This document shows, one piece after another, positions 30,864-41,019 of a DNA stretch of 64,000 nucleotides; the first letter of the stretch is position 1; each line of letters opens with the position of its first letter. A program made the position numbers and the translations under genes. Below the pieces are notes generated by a model, which did no database searches, was not told the origin of the DNA, and saw only the letters and a list, made by a program, of their open reading frames with translations. Source of the DNA: Rebecca billardiae RCC1528. Taxonomy: Eukaryota > Haptophyta. The stretch covers positions 992,001 through 1,056,000 of the forward strand of contig OZ251243.1 of NCBI GenBank assembly GCA_965240325.2, in the 5' to 3' direction.

Positions 30864-32156
30864 CCGCGTTCCGCGGTCCTTTTCTGCATAGAATCAACGC
30901 AGTTGGGGGCCCGCGGTGGCCGTGCAATCGCGGCTCTCCGCCGTAGTGGCAGTTCGCCAGTTGAAGTCGGTTCTGAGATGACTGAAGCTATATTAGTCCG
31001 ACCGTCGCCCTGCCTGCGCGACCGCGAGACTCATTCACACTTATTCACACAATCACAGCAGCGGACCTGAGACTACCGCACCCGGCACCGGTCGTCAAAT
31101 CGGACGTCCGTCTGACAACTAGCTGCCAAATGTCCAACTGGCTGATCAGCTCGGATCCGACCCGTCCGCGATCGTGCCATCGGCATCGGAATTACTACTA
31201 GTAGCTGCCAAACTGTGTCCAACTCTGGCTGATCAGCTCGGATCCGACCCGTCCGCGATCGTGCCGAGTGAGTCGTGCCGCGGAGTTCGGAGTACTGAAG
31301 GAGTCGGGTGTGACAGCAGGGTGCTTTAGCGCTGCGGCCCGTGCCAGCCAACGACCAGACGTACTCTGGCCACTTGACCCGTTGCACGGGTGAGTGACCG
31401 TACGCCCTGCCTAGTGCCTACCGCGCGCGCCGCGCGACCGGCGACTCGGGGTGATGGAGAGCGGATGGCGACAGCAGCAGCAGTCCTCATGAAGACGATG
31501 AAACTGGCGGCGCGGGTGCACGAGGTGGCAGGCGAAAGCGCGCCGACGAGACCGCATTTGACACACCTGAGCCGCACGCGCGTGCCGTCGCCGACCGGCG
31601 AGCGCTGCAAACGCGCAACCGTACCGCGTGCGCCACGACGGCGCGGCACTAGCTGATGCAGGCCGTACTGCCGGCACTGCTTCTGCGATCATGCGCCACG
31701 GTCGCAGCTGACTGCGTGAGCAGCAAGCGGGAGGCGGGTCCGGAGGCACGTGCAGGCGCCGTCCCGCATATCCGCCATCGCCCATCGTGCCGGGGCACGT
31801 CACTCACCTCCGACGATCCGGATGTGGCCCAGTCCGGACGTCACGCGATCCGGGAAGACGAGTACGATTCGCTCGTAACGAACCGTTACACTAATGTCAC
31901 GTCCAGCTGACGTCCAGATCGCACTTTACTTAAGGGAATCAGCTGGGCGCGTTTTTTTTTGGCCTGATAGACCTCTCAATGCGATCTCAAAAACTCGAAA
32001 CTCGGTCTCCGCCAGCCCTAAAAATCGCCCCCCGTCCCTTTTTTTCCGCCGCCCCCCGTCCCTTTTTTCTTGCTGATCAAAGATCTTTTTGAAACGTGGT
32101 TCGGGCCCGCTGGTGCGGGCTCCACGCTGCGCGCTCCGCCCTGCACCGCGGGCCAT
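30861..32156 (+). mobile_element. Repeat element with conserved ends, copy 2 (1.30 kb)
   Basis: Left end TGACCGCGTTCCGCGGTCC at 30861; right end from about 31870 (hairpin GTAACG-AAC-CGTTAC at 31875-31889) to GGGCCAT at 32156. The right ends of copies 1 and 2 are almost identical apart from a duplicated CCCCCCGTCCC-type segment near 32027-32070 in copy 2. The interior has no gene; it contains an 87-bp-spaced duplication near 31118-31266 centred on GCTGATCAGC. A (CA)n tract follows 28 bp after the right end. Confidence 0.65.
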
Positions 32157-32183
32157 CAATCGATCATCGGCGACATCGTCCGA

Positions 32184-32184
32184 T

Positions 32185-32260
<76 letters not shown>

Positions 32261-32276
32261 CAGCACACACACACAG
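32184..32276. repeat. (CA)n microsatellite
   Basis: About 90 bp of CA with one AAACACA and one CAGCACA interruption, just beyond the right end of repeat-element copy 2. Confidence 0.95.
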
Positions 32277-32680
32277 TGTCTGATGCAACTAGGTGACACT
32301 GACAGTGACACTGTGACAGCAGCGTCGTCGTCTGTCTTGACCTCGGGTCCGGCTCGGAGTCGTCAGATGAGGCGTCGGATCCGCCACTCACGTCGATGAT
32401 GTCACGCGCCGATCCGCCGCCGGCATCTTTGAATACTGAGACTACGTACGATACTGATGAATAATATAATCCGGGAGTGGCGGGAGTCATCTACTATATA
32501 GTATATATATACTATATACTATACTATAATATTATAATATATATAAAACTTATCCGACCAGCAGCAACAGTGAATAGATCAGCATCGGCGCCATCGGAAT
32601 TCATCATCAGGCGGCTCAGCGCGCAGCACCACCATCATCATCAATGTCACGCACTGCTGGTATATACCCATCTGCCGTCG
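32277..32680. other. Intergenic region downstream of the sulfotransferase fusion gene; no gene seen
   Basis: It includes an AT-rich stretch near 32500-32545 and GAT/CAT-rich sequence near 32625-32645. Confidence 0.45.
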
Positions 32681-35600
32681 TCACGACGCGTCGACGCCAC
32701 GCCGCAGTATTTGGTCACGCCGACGTTCACGCATGGCTGCCGACTCACCGCCGCTTCGGGAAACGCCGTCAGTGGGGCGACCGCGAGCAGCATGGTGCGA
32801 GTAGGACGACGCCCCGCCATCCTCCGCCCCGGCCCCGCCATCCTTGTCGAGGATGTCCTCCAGCAGCCCACCCGGCCGGAACCCGAACAGCGGCGGCTTT
32901 CTGCGCTGGACGGCGAGGAACGGCTTGTCAGCCCACTCGAGCTTTGCCTCGCCGCTGATGCGGGCCCGAACGCGCAGCGCGGGCTGCGCTCTCTGGGCCG
33001 TCGGCTCCGACGGGGTAGGCGGCACGCCGTGTGCCGCGCTCTGGGCCGTCGGCTCCGACGCGAAGATCGGCACGCCGTGCGCCGTGCACGCGCGGTACGC
33101 GCCCTCTCCGCCGTACCCGAACACGGCCTCCAGCTCCCAGTCGAGGGCGCCCACGATGTGCCGGAAGGTCTCCGGCGGCATCCGGTAGGCGTGCGGGCAC
33201 GGGTCGACGGAGACCGCGCGCTTGGGGCCGCCGCGCGAGATCTGGCGCTGGGCGAGCGCGTCGGCGCGACCGAACGGCTTCGCGTACGGGAACGTGCGCG
33301 TCGGGCACCCGCCCAGGTGGCGTGCGAGCACGCACGGCACGTGCTGCGGCCGCGCCACCAGGTCCTCGTACCGGAGGACGAGGACGGGGGCGCCGCCCGG
33401 ACCGGGCTGGCGCGCGCTGACGGTGTGCACGAGCTGCTCGGTGCGGGTGCGCTCGTTGGCGGGCCTGAGGTCGAACGCGTCGCGCATCAGGCGCAGCTGC
33501 GTTTTGCGCCTCGCGATCGGCGACGCGAACGCGTGCACCGCGCATCGCTGCTGCTGCTCGGGCGGCAGCGCGTGCACCGCCGCCATCGGCACGCTCGCGT
33601 TGGCGATGAGCCCGAGCGCGGCGCACCGCTCGAGCGCGCCCGGCAGCTGCAGGGAGCGCCACTCCGTCGAGACGAACATGCGCATCGAGACGCGCCGCGC
33701 CCACGGCGCGTGCTCCGGGTGGTTGTGCAGCCCCAGCAGCCACTGCACCGGCTCGCGCACCAGCACGATCGTCGGCCGCCCGCCCGCGCGCAGCATTCGC
33801 ATCTGCGAGATCGCGTGTGCGGCAGGGCGGTCCGACATCCACGCGTGGAGGAACTCGCCCTGGTGCGCGGGCAGGCCCGTCGCGAAGTTGTAGCGCATCA
33901 CGTGCTTCATCGTGTCGGCGCCCGTGATCCACTCGCCGAACAGCAGGTAGCGCTGCTCCCCGCGCAGCGGGCGGCACGTGCGCGGCGCGGCGCGCACGAG
34001 CTGTGCGGGGCACATGCGCTCAAGCCGCTGCGCCTCAGCAGGCTCGAGCTCACGCGGCTCGGCCGCGGGCTCGTGCGTGGGCAGCGGCTCGTCTGGACGC
34101 TCAGCCCGCGCGGCCTGACGCGGCTCGGGCTTTGGCGCGAGCGCGGCCGCCGCGCGCCTCTTCTCGGCCTCCTCCAGGCAGCGCCGGTACGCACCCTCGG
34201 GCGCGTACCCATAGAGTGCCTCCATAGCCCAGTCCAGCCCTCCGAGGATCGTACGGAACGCGCGCAGGCCGGTGGTGTTGAGGTTGGCGCACGGCTCGAC
34301 CGTCGCGTGCTTCGCGCGCTCGAGCTTCTCCTCCATGATGGCCGGCGGTATCATCGCCCCGTTCGGCCCGACCAGCTCGTTGGGCATGCGCGCGTACGCG
34401 TGCAGCGGGCACGCGCCCAGGTGGTGGGCGAGCATGCACGGCAGCTCAGCCTCGCGCGCGACCATGTCCTCGAAGCGGAGCACGAGCACGCGGCCGCTGC
34501 CGGGCACGGCGCGGCGGCTCACCGTGTGCACGAGCTGCTCGCGCCGCGTCTGCTCGTCCGCCGGCACGAGCTCGAACGCCTGCGCCCACAGCCGCAGCTT
34601 CGTCGAGCGCAGCGCCATGATGGAGGCAAAGTCGCGCACCGCGCACGCGCTCTGCTGCTCGAGCGGGAGCGCTTCAATTTCCTTCGTGGGCACGGTGCTG
34701 GCTGGGATGAAGCCGAGCGCCGCGCACCTCTCGCGCGCCTTGAGCGGGAACCACGAGCGCCACTCGCCCTGCAGGAACTCGAGGAAGCTCACCTTGCCCA
34801 TCAGCCACCGCGCGTGGTGCGGCTCCCGGTGCATCTGCAGCAGCCACTTGACGGGCTCGCGGACCATGATGATCGCCGGCAGCCCGAACGCGTGCACGCG
34901 CGACATCCTCGCCGTCATGCTGCGGATGTCGGCGGCGTCCTCCGAGATCCACATGTGCTTGTACGTATACTTCATGTACGGCGCAGACGCGCCGAAGTTG
35001 AGCCGCACGTGCGAGGCGATCGCGTTGGTGCCGCTGTGGCGCTCGCCCCATACGTGGTAGTCGCGAGTGCCCGTCCGCCACTGGCACGCCGGCGGCGCGG
35101 CGGGCCGCAGCTGCGCGGGGCAGAGCAAGTCCCAGCGCTCGGGCATGGGCAGCGCGGGCAGGCGACCCGACTCGAGCACGCGCCACGCGCGCAGCCAGCG
35201 CTCCTCGCCGCCGGTGCTCGCGCCGTTCCCCGTGCCATTCGACTCCACGTGACTCAGCGTACCCAGATTACCCACGCCAGCCAGCCGCAGCTGCGACTTC
35301 TGGAACCGCTCCGTCTTGTGCAGCGCGCGCGGGACGTTGCGTTCGGCGAGGTACGCCGAGATGACGAGGTCGTCGCTCTCCCTCGCGTCCTTGCCGCTCA
35401 GCAGCTCGCGCATCCGCGCCTCGAACGCGTCCACGTCGGGCGCGTCGCGGCCGAACGCCGCGATTGGGATTCGCCACCCGGCCCGGCCCTCGGCCACGTC
35501 GAGCGGCGCGCCGTGCGGGGCGTCGACGATCGCGTGGCCATGCGGGTGGGTCAGCGAGCGTGGCTTCAGCTTCGAGCCGGACGCCGCCTCAGACACGGAC

Positions 35601-36019
35601 GGCGACGCCGATCCCGCCAGCGAGAGCGCCATGCCGGGCGGGTAGATGACGTCGTCGGCCACGAGCACAATGTGCGTGCGCCGCCACGCCTCCTGCTCGT
35701 GGCCTGGCAGCCCGAGTGCGGCGGCGATTGCGGGCAGCCGCGTCTGCAGGAGGTAGCGCACCGTCGGCACCAGCTTCGCCGCCGGGCCCCAGTCGTACGG
35801 TACGCGGTTGACCGTCACCGCCGCCGAGACGTCCGGCGGCAGCTCGGCGGGAGAGGCGGTCTGCCCGGCCGGCGAGGGCAGGTTGAGGACGATCTCGTCG
35901 AAGGGGCGCGCCTGGCTCTGCGGAGAGAGCGCCGCCAAGGTAGGCCCGAGCGTGTGCAGCCTCGTCGGCGACGACGTCAGGCTCGCCACGAGGTACACCG
36001 CCGCCGACGCGGTCCTCAT
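32681..36019 (-). CDS. Glycosyltransferase fused to two tandem sulfotransferase-like domains
   Basis: The 1,112-residue protein starts at the ATG at 36017-36019 (the frame runs to 36067, but from TTG). Residues 5 to about 235 look like a GT-A-type glycosyltransferase: VYLVASLTSSPTRLHTLGPT at the N terminus, LVADDVIYPP with D122-D123 as the likely metal/sugar-nucleotide site, and later DDLVISAYLA. Residues about 300-614 form a sulfotransferase domain with the PAPS 5'-phosphate loop GERHSGTN (325-332). Residues about 670-978 are a clear internal duplicate of it (CPAQL start; REPVKWLL/REPVQWLL; QLVHTVS; EGAYR-C end), but its loop reads GEWITGAD (695-702), so it may not bind PAPS. A low-complexity tail follows. 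Likely role: making sulfated extracellular polysaccharide in the Golgi; no obvious signal anchor was found. Confidence 0.75.
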   Translation of the reverse strand: MRTASAAVYLVASLTSSPTRLHTLGPTLAALSPQSQARPFDEIVLNLPSPAGQTASPAELPPDVSAAVTVNRVPYDWGPAAKLVPTVRYLLQTRLPAIAAALGLPGHEQEAWRRTHIVLVADDVIYPPGMALSLAGSASPSVSEAASGSKLKPRSLTHPHGHAIVDAPHGAPLDVAEGRAGWRIPIAAFGRDAPDVDAFEARMRELLSGKDARESDDLVISAYLAERNVPRALHKTERFQKSQLRLAGVGNLGTLSHVESNGTGNGASTGGEERWLRAWRVLESGRLPALPMPERWDLLCPAQLRPAAPPACQWRTGTRDYHVWGERHSGTNAIASHVRLNFGASAPYMKYTYKHMWISEDAADIRSMTARMSRVHAFGLPAIIMVREPVKWLLQMHREPHHARWLMGKVSFLEFLQGEWRSWFPLKARERCAALGFIPASTVPTKEIEALPLEQQSACAVRDFASIMALRSTKLRLWAQAFELVPADEQTRREQLVHTVSRRAVPGSGRVLVLRFEDMVAREAELPCMLAHHLGACPLHAYARMPNELVGPNGAMIPPAIMEEKLERAKHATVEPCANLNTTGLRAFRTILGGLDWAMEALYGYAPEGAYRRCLEEAEKRRAAAALAPKPEPRQAARAERPDEPLPTHEPAAEPRELEPAEAQRLERMCPAQLVRAAPRTCRPLRGEQRYLLFGEWITGADTMKHVMRYNFATGLPAHQGEFLHAWMSDRPAAHAISQMRMLRAGGRPTIVLVREPVQWLLGLHNHPEHAPWARRVSMRMFVSTEWRSLQLPGALERCAALGLIANASVPMAAVHALPPEQQQRCAVHAFASPIARRKTQLRLMRDAFDLRPANERTRTEQLVHTVSARQPGPGGAPVLVLRYEDLVARPQHVPCVLARHLGGCPTRTFPYAKPFGRADALAQRQISRGGPKRAVSVDPCPHAYRMPPETFRHIVGALDWELEAVFGYGGEGAYRACTAHGVPIFASEPTAQSAAHGVPPTPSEPTAQRAQPALRVRARISGEAKLEWADKPFLAVQRRKPPLFGFRPGGLLEDILDKDGGAGAEDGGASSYSHHAARGRPTDGVSRSGGESAAMRERRRDQILRRGVDAS

Positions 36020-38639
36020 GATCCGCGCGGGCGTGATCCCGTTGACGCGCCGAGGCGTCACGAACAACAGCTACCCGTACTGGTAAGGCAATCTGATGAC
36101 TATCGTCACACCTTCATTGAGAGCAAGTGTGCATTAACTTGTAAGTCGGCCGATAGGAAGTTGAGGAACAGGGGCGACGGGCGGGCGTTCGCCCACGTTC
36201 CCCGCACTGGTCAAACGCCAAATCGCTTATTAGTCGAACCGCGTTCCTATTGAAATTGGCTTCCTCTATTTCAAGCGGGTACATTTGATTACGGCCCGCG
36301 CCAGTCCGGTAGCATGCCCCCCCCAGGGGGGCCGGCGGGGCATTGCTTTCGGGAGCGTGTGGCAGGATCCCGGGAACGCCCCTTGGTGGCGACTGTCCTT
36401 TCGCAGTCATTTTTCGAATTGCTATTAGAAACACCCGCGTTATTATCTGGTAGACCTGGCGCCGTCGTCGTACCGTATGGGTACAGCATTACCTTGATAT
36501 AGAATACTTGTGCGGTATTTTGTAAGCCCCTTGCTCCCAGGGTACCCGCCGCCGGTATTCCAGGCTTGTTCCAGGGATGCCTTGGGAATCGAAGAATCTG
36601 GGTGCCGTACAGGTATGAGAGGCCAGCTGGTGAGGATTTTTCCGCGGGGGGGGGCACGCCCGGATTTAACCGTGCCGCCCCCGCCCGGCGCGGCTTTGCA
36701 ACATCAAGGAGAGTCCGGACGCTTCTCGTCGCCGCCAAGTGCGGGGACCCCTCGCGACGGCCGCGCCGCCGCGCGTAAGGGTGGCGACCCGCGCCTCGTG
36801 ATAACACGCGCATTTGGCGGGGCGCGGGCGGACCGGCGGAGCGCGCCGCGCGTGGGCGCGTCGGCCCGTACGCTCGAAGCCCTCTTCCGGAAAAGTCCGA
36901 GCGCGCCGCGCCGCGCCCGTCGCGCCGCGCTGCGGCGTGCGCCGTGCACGCGTTCAGTCCGGCTCGGGTGCCGCGCGCCGTCGCGGAGCGGAAAGAGAGC
37001 CGGGAGCGGGTGCGCTGGCGCGGGCGGGGTGTGGAGGCACGCTACGGGAGTCTACTTCTCGTGCCGCGCGCGCGCGCCCGCTCGGCGCCGTCGCCTGGCG
37101 CGGCCGTAGGCGTCCAAGCGTCGATGGTTGGCCTCGCTGTCGAGAACCGCGCTACCATAAAGGGGGCCGGCGGGGCGCGGGCCGCCTGGCCGTGCCGGTG
37201 GGGGCCGATGCGGGTAAAACGCTTGACGAGACCGAGCACGGTGCTGACGAGACCGAAATCCCCGAATACGCACCGGCACCGGCCCGCATGGAAGCCCGCC
37301 GCGCGCTGCGCCGCGCGCCGCGCGCACATCAGGCGGGGCGCGCACGGAGTCCGCCGCGCGTGGGGGCCTCAGCCAGTACGCTCAGGCCCCCGGGGGAAGC
37401 ACATGCGACCTCGCCGCGCCGCGCCCGTCGCGCCGCGGCACGGCGTGAGCAGTGCGTCCCGGTTCGACCACTGGGTCGCGGCGCGCGCCGCTGCGCGCTA
37501 CCACTGGGGCAGGCGGGCGGTGACGGCCTGGCTCGTCTGCCGCGCGCGCGCCGCCCTGCGTTGCGTCCTGAACTCTCCGTGCTCGCAGGGTGCGGATGCT
37601 GCACGAGAGCCAGTGCTGTGACTGTCTTAGTGACGGGCTGGGCTGGGCTGCTAGGCGGCTGCGGGCCTCCCGTGTGGGTTGGATGCATGCCCGCTGCGAC
37701 GCTGGCCGCAGGATTGCGTCCTTCCGCTTTGCCTTGCCCTTGGCAGCTGCGCCACCGTTGTGTGGCATGTGCTGCCAGGTGCTGCGCTCAGGTGGTCGGG
37801 CGGCAGCTGTCTGCCGCCTGCTCGCGCGAGGCTGGCTCCTCGGGCGGCTGGATGACCACAATCGCGGATGGCTTGGTGCGGACGGGGTGGTCTTGGTCCC
37901 CTGTCTCAGCGCCAGCACGTTGCGGCTGCAGCAGCCGCAGGCGTGTCTGCTTGATGGGCTCCGGCCGGCAGCCCAGACTCCATTTTACCTCTCACATCTG
38001 GGCCTTGGGGCAGTGAGCTGGTGTCAGGTGTGACGCCGGGCATCAAGTCTGAATCGGCAGGGAGGCGGAGGGAGCGCACCACGTGAATTAACGTGCGACT
38101 CGTGCGACAGGTTCCTGGTGACGTCTCGCCGTATGGCCACTTGTGGGCCAACCGGCCAGTGCACGGCGCTGTTGGCTCGCTCGCACTGCGTCTGCGGCGC
38201 CTGGACGGCACCAGGACGCGTTCGTAAGATTCGTATAGTTTACCGCGGATCGTGTCGGACGTCACAGCCGATTGATGCGCGTCAGTCAGGTTAGCCAGCA
38301 CGAGCACAGCCAGGGGAAAGCTATGCCGGAACCAAGTCGTGCTGCACAGGTGGCGCCACACCGCACGCGAGGACTCGCCGGCTGCGGGCTGGTCACTCCG
38401 TCACTCGCATGGGCCACACCTCCGACCTCGACTGTCTCCTATGCTGGAAGCAGAGATCGTCGTCTAGAATGTGAGGGAACCTTGCGGGATGGTCACGGCG
38501 CTGGATGGACAGAGGGAGCGCTGCTGAGTGCTGGCGAGGACATCGTTTGCGCAGCACGGCCGGACGGCCGCGGACCATTTCTTCTTTACGCGGTTATGAT
38601 GAGAACCTCGCCGCCGTCCGGGTCGGGTCGCCTCGACGG
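36020..38639. other. 2.6-kb gene-poor region upstream of the foldback element
   Basis: No gene is supported. About 36100-36620 is noticeably less GC-rich than its surroundings and may be an older insertion. About 36700-37600 is extremely GC-rich and includes two diverged copies of a segment around GCGCGCCGCGCGTGGGCGC (near 36839 and 37349). Long frames here are Arg/Ala/Gly/Pro-rich in all readings. Confidence 0.4.
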
Positions 38640-38648
38640 GTGGCTGGG
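38640..38648. repeat. Target-site duplication GTGGCTGGG (left)
   Basis: The nine bases are repeated exactly at 40967-40975. G runs at the ends leave one or two bases of ambiguity in the boundary. Confidence 0.85.
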
Positions 38649-40966
38649 CCCCTTACGTATTCAGAGAACATCTCTGTGAGAGAACATCTCTGGGCAAGCC
38701 CCGCCAGAGATGTTCTCTGGCCGGCAGCCGCCAGAGATGTTCTTTCACAGAGAACGTTTTCGGAGCGCGCCACTGACCGTCTCGGCGGGCTGCCCTGCTG
38801 GGCTCCGACGACGGCTCCGCTACTCGCGTGCGACGCTCTCCGCCAAGCGCGATACCGGCCCGCCCACCGCGCGTTGAAGCGCGCTGGTGCACGAGCTCGC
38901 ATGTTGAGCGCCATGGACGCTCTACGTAGGGCAGCGGCTCGCTCGCTCGCGCCTGTGGTGCCGCGCGTGCACGCGCGCGCGCATGCTCAAGAGCCGCCGC
39001 CCGACAGGGCACATGCACGCACGCGAGAGCACTGCCTTGATGCTGACGAGCGTGGTGGCTCGCATCTCGCAAGACGAGACGATTCCGATGCTTGCTTTCA
39101 CCGCCTTGCAGCCCTCTCGCGCGTGGCCGCCACAAGCACCCGCGTGCGCAGCACTGAGCAGCGCGGCGCAACACGTCGCGTGTGCTCTTCGCGCGCTGCC
39201 GTCCATCTCCCGACGCAGAGGGCTCGAGCCTGTGTGCGCGCCTTGCCCTGCAGATGTGCGCATGCTCGCTGAACAGATCCTTGGGGGCGCCGAGCAGTCT
39301 GCGCCCACGCCGCCGACTGATGAGGGCGGTGCAGGTTGGGGGATCAGCTTGAGAGTTGGCCTCGCGCCGCTGCTGCAGAGCCCAAGTCTCCTGAGACGCA
39401 GCCCTGGCGGCGCTGGCCAGGGGCGCGCACAGCGCGCGCTCGTGCGGCTGTGGATGCGGCCGTGGAGGTCGAAGCCGCATATGCGTAGCCGCGAGAGAGC
39501 GCGCGGCGCCCTCTCACGCGGCGCGCCTCGCTCGCGCCACGTTCGCCTCGTCTCAGGCTAGCGCGTACGCGCACGCGTGCGCGAGCGCCAGCCGTGCGCG
39601 CAGCCAACTGTCATCAGCTCGCGCGGGCGCGGGCCGCTGTGCGGTCGGCGTGAGCCAGGCGAGCCGCCGGGCAAGCCATCGGATGAGTTTGAGATGCCCT
39701 TGACGTGTATACTGCTTCTCGCATCGTCGCGCTCGCCCCACCCCCGCGCCCCCGCGCCCGTGCTGTCATGTGACGATGCGTACGCAGCTTGTGCTACAGT
39801 ACTTACAATGTGGCGGCCCAGCGCACACAAGTCTTGGAACACCTGATACGAAAGGAGCGCGGCGCGAAGCTTGCGCACGGGACCCTGAGCAAGCTCGTGC
39901 TAGGCGAGGTCACTTGCTTAGCACCGATGAGCTCTCAACCTTGCCCGGCGGCTCGCCTGGCTCACGCCGACCGCACAGCGGCCCGCGCCCGCGCGAGCTG
40001 ATGACAGTTGGCAGTGCCCACGGCTGGCGCTCGCGCACGCGTGCGCGTACGCGCTAGCCTGAGACGAGGCGAATGTGGCGCGAGCGAGGCGCGCCGCGTG
40101 AGAGGGCGCCGCGCGCTCTCTCGCGGCTACGCATATGCGGCTTCGACCTCCACGGCCGCATCCACAGCCGCACGAGCGCGCGCTGTGCGCGCCCCTGGCC
40201 AGCGCCGCCAGGGCTGCGTCTCAGGAGACTTGGGCTCTGCAGCAGCGGCGCGAGGCCAACTCTCAAGCTGATCCCCCAACCTGCACCGCCCTCATCAGTC
40301 GGCGGCGTGGGCGCAGACTGCTCGGCGCCCCCAAGGATCTGTTCAGCGAGCATGCGCACATCTGCAGGGCAAGGCGCGCACACAGGCTCGAGCCCTCTGC
40401 GTCGGGAGATGGACGGCAGCGCGCGAAGAGCACACGCGACGTGTTGCGCCGCGCTGCTCAGTGCTGCGCACGCGGGTGCTTGTGGCGGCCACGCGCGAGA
40501 GGGCTGCAAGGCGGTGAAAGCAAGCATCGGAATCGTCTCGTCTTGCGAGATGCGAGCCACCACGCTCGTCAGCATCAAGGCAGTGCTCTCGCGTGCGTGC
40601 ATGTGCCCTGTCGGGCGGCGGCTCTTGAGCATGCGCGCGCGCGTGCACGCGCGGCACCACAGGCGCGAGCGAGCGAGCCGCTGCCCTACGTAGAGCGTCC
40701 ATGGCGCTCAACATGCGAGCTCGTGCACCAGCGCGCTTCAACGCGCGGTGGGCGGGCCGGTATCGCGCTTGGCGGAGAGCGTCGCACGCGAGTAGCGGAG
40801 CCGTCGTCGGAGCCCAGCAGGGCAGCCCGCCGAGACGGTCAGTGGCGCGCTCCGAAAACGTTCTCTGTGAAAGAACATCTCTGGCGGCTGCCGGCCAGAG
40901 AACATCTCTGGCGGGGCTTGCCCAGAGATGTTCTCTCACAGAGATGTTCTCTGAATACGTAAGGGG
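38649..40966. mobile_element. Mutator-like/foldback transposon with 1,026-bp inverted arms
   Basis: Arms 38649-39674 and 39941-40966 are inverted copies that align base for base without gaps (paired positions sum to 79,615), around a 266-bp unique spacer. I saw only a few mismatches (near 39543 and 39596-39603). The element is flanked by a 9-bp direct repeat GTGGCTGGG. Long TIRs with a 9-bp target duplication are typical of Mutator-like elements. Each terminus has four copies of AGAGATGTTCT-type motifs in alternating orientation (38661-38750 and the mirror), likely transposase-binding sites. No transposase is encoded. The arms include a protein-like stretch (VVARISQDETIPMLAFTALQ) that could be a captured host fragment. 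Confidence 0.88.
39941..40966. repeat. Right inverted arm of the foldback element
   Basis: This is the reverse complement of 38649-39674. Consequently every open frame in one arm has a mirror copy in the other (for example 38653-39480 minus equals 40135-40962 plus); none is called as a gene. Confidence 0.92.
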
Positions 40967-40975
40967 GTGGCTGGG
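40967..40975. repeat. Target-site duplication GTGGCTGGG (right)
   Basis: Exact copy of 38640-38648, located only 44 bp upstream of the DNAAF5 start codon. Confidence 0.85.
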
Positions 40976-41019
40976 CAGTTCGTGCACCCACCTCAGCATC
41001 CATCGCGGCCGTTAGGACG

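Noticed and set aside
36814-38016. 400-codon plus-strand ORF
   Set aside because: Extreme Arg/Ala/Gly composition, equally long frames on both strands and no motif.
38505-40999. Mirror-image long ORFs in the inverted arms (for example 38653-39480 and 40135-40962)
   Set aside because: They are the same sequence read from both arms of the foldback element, with Arg/Ala/His-rich composition in all frames and no convincing domain.
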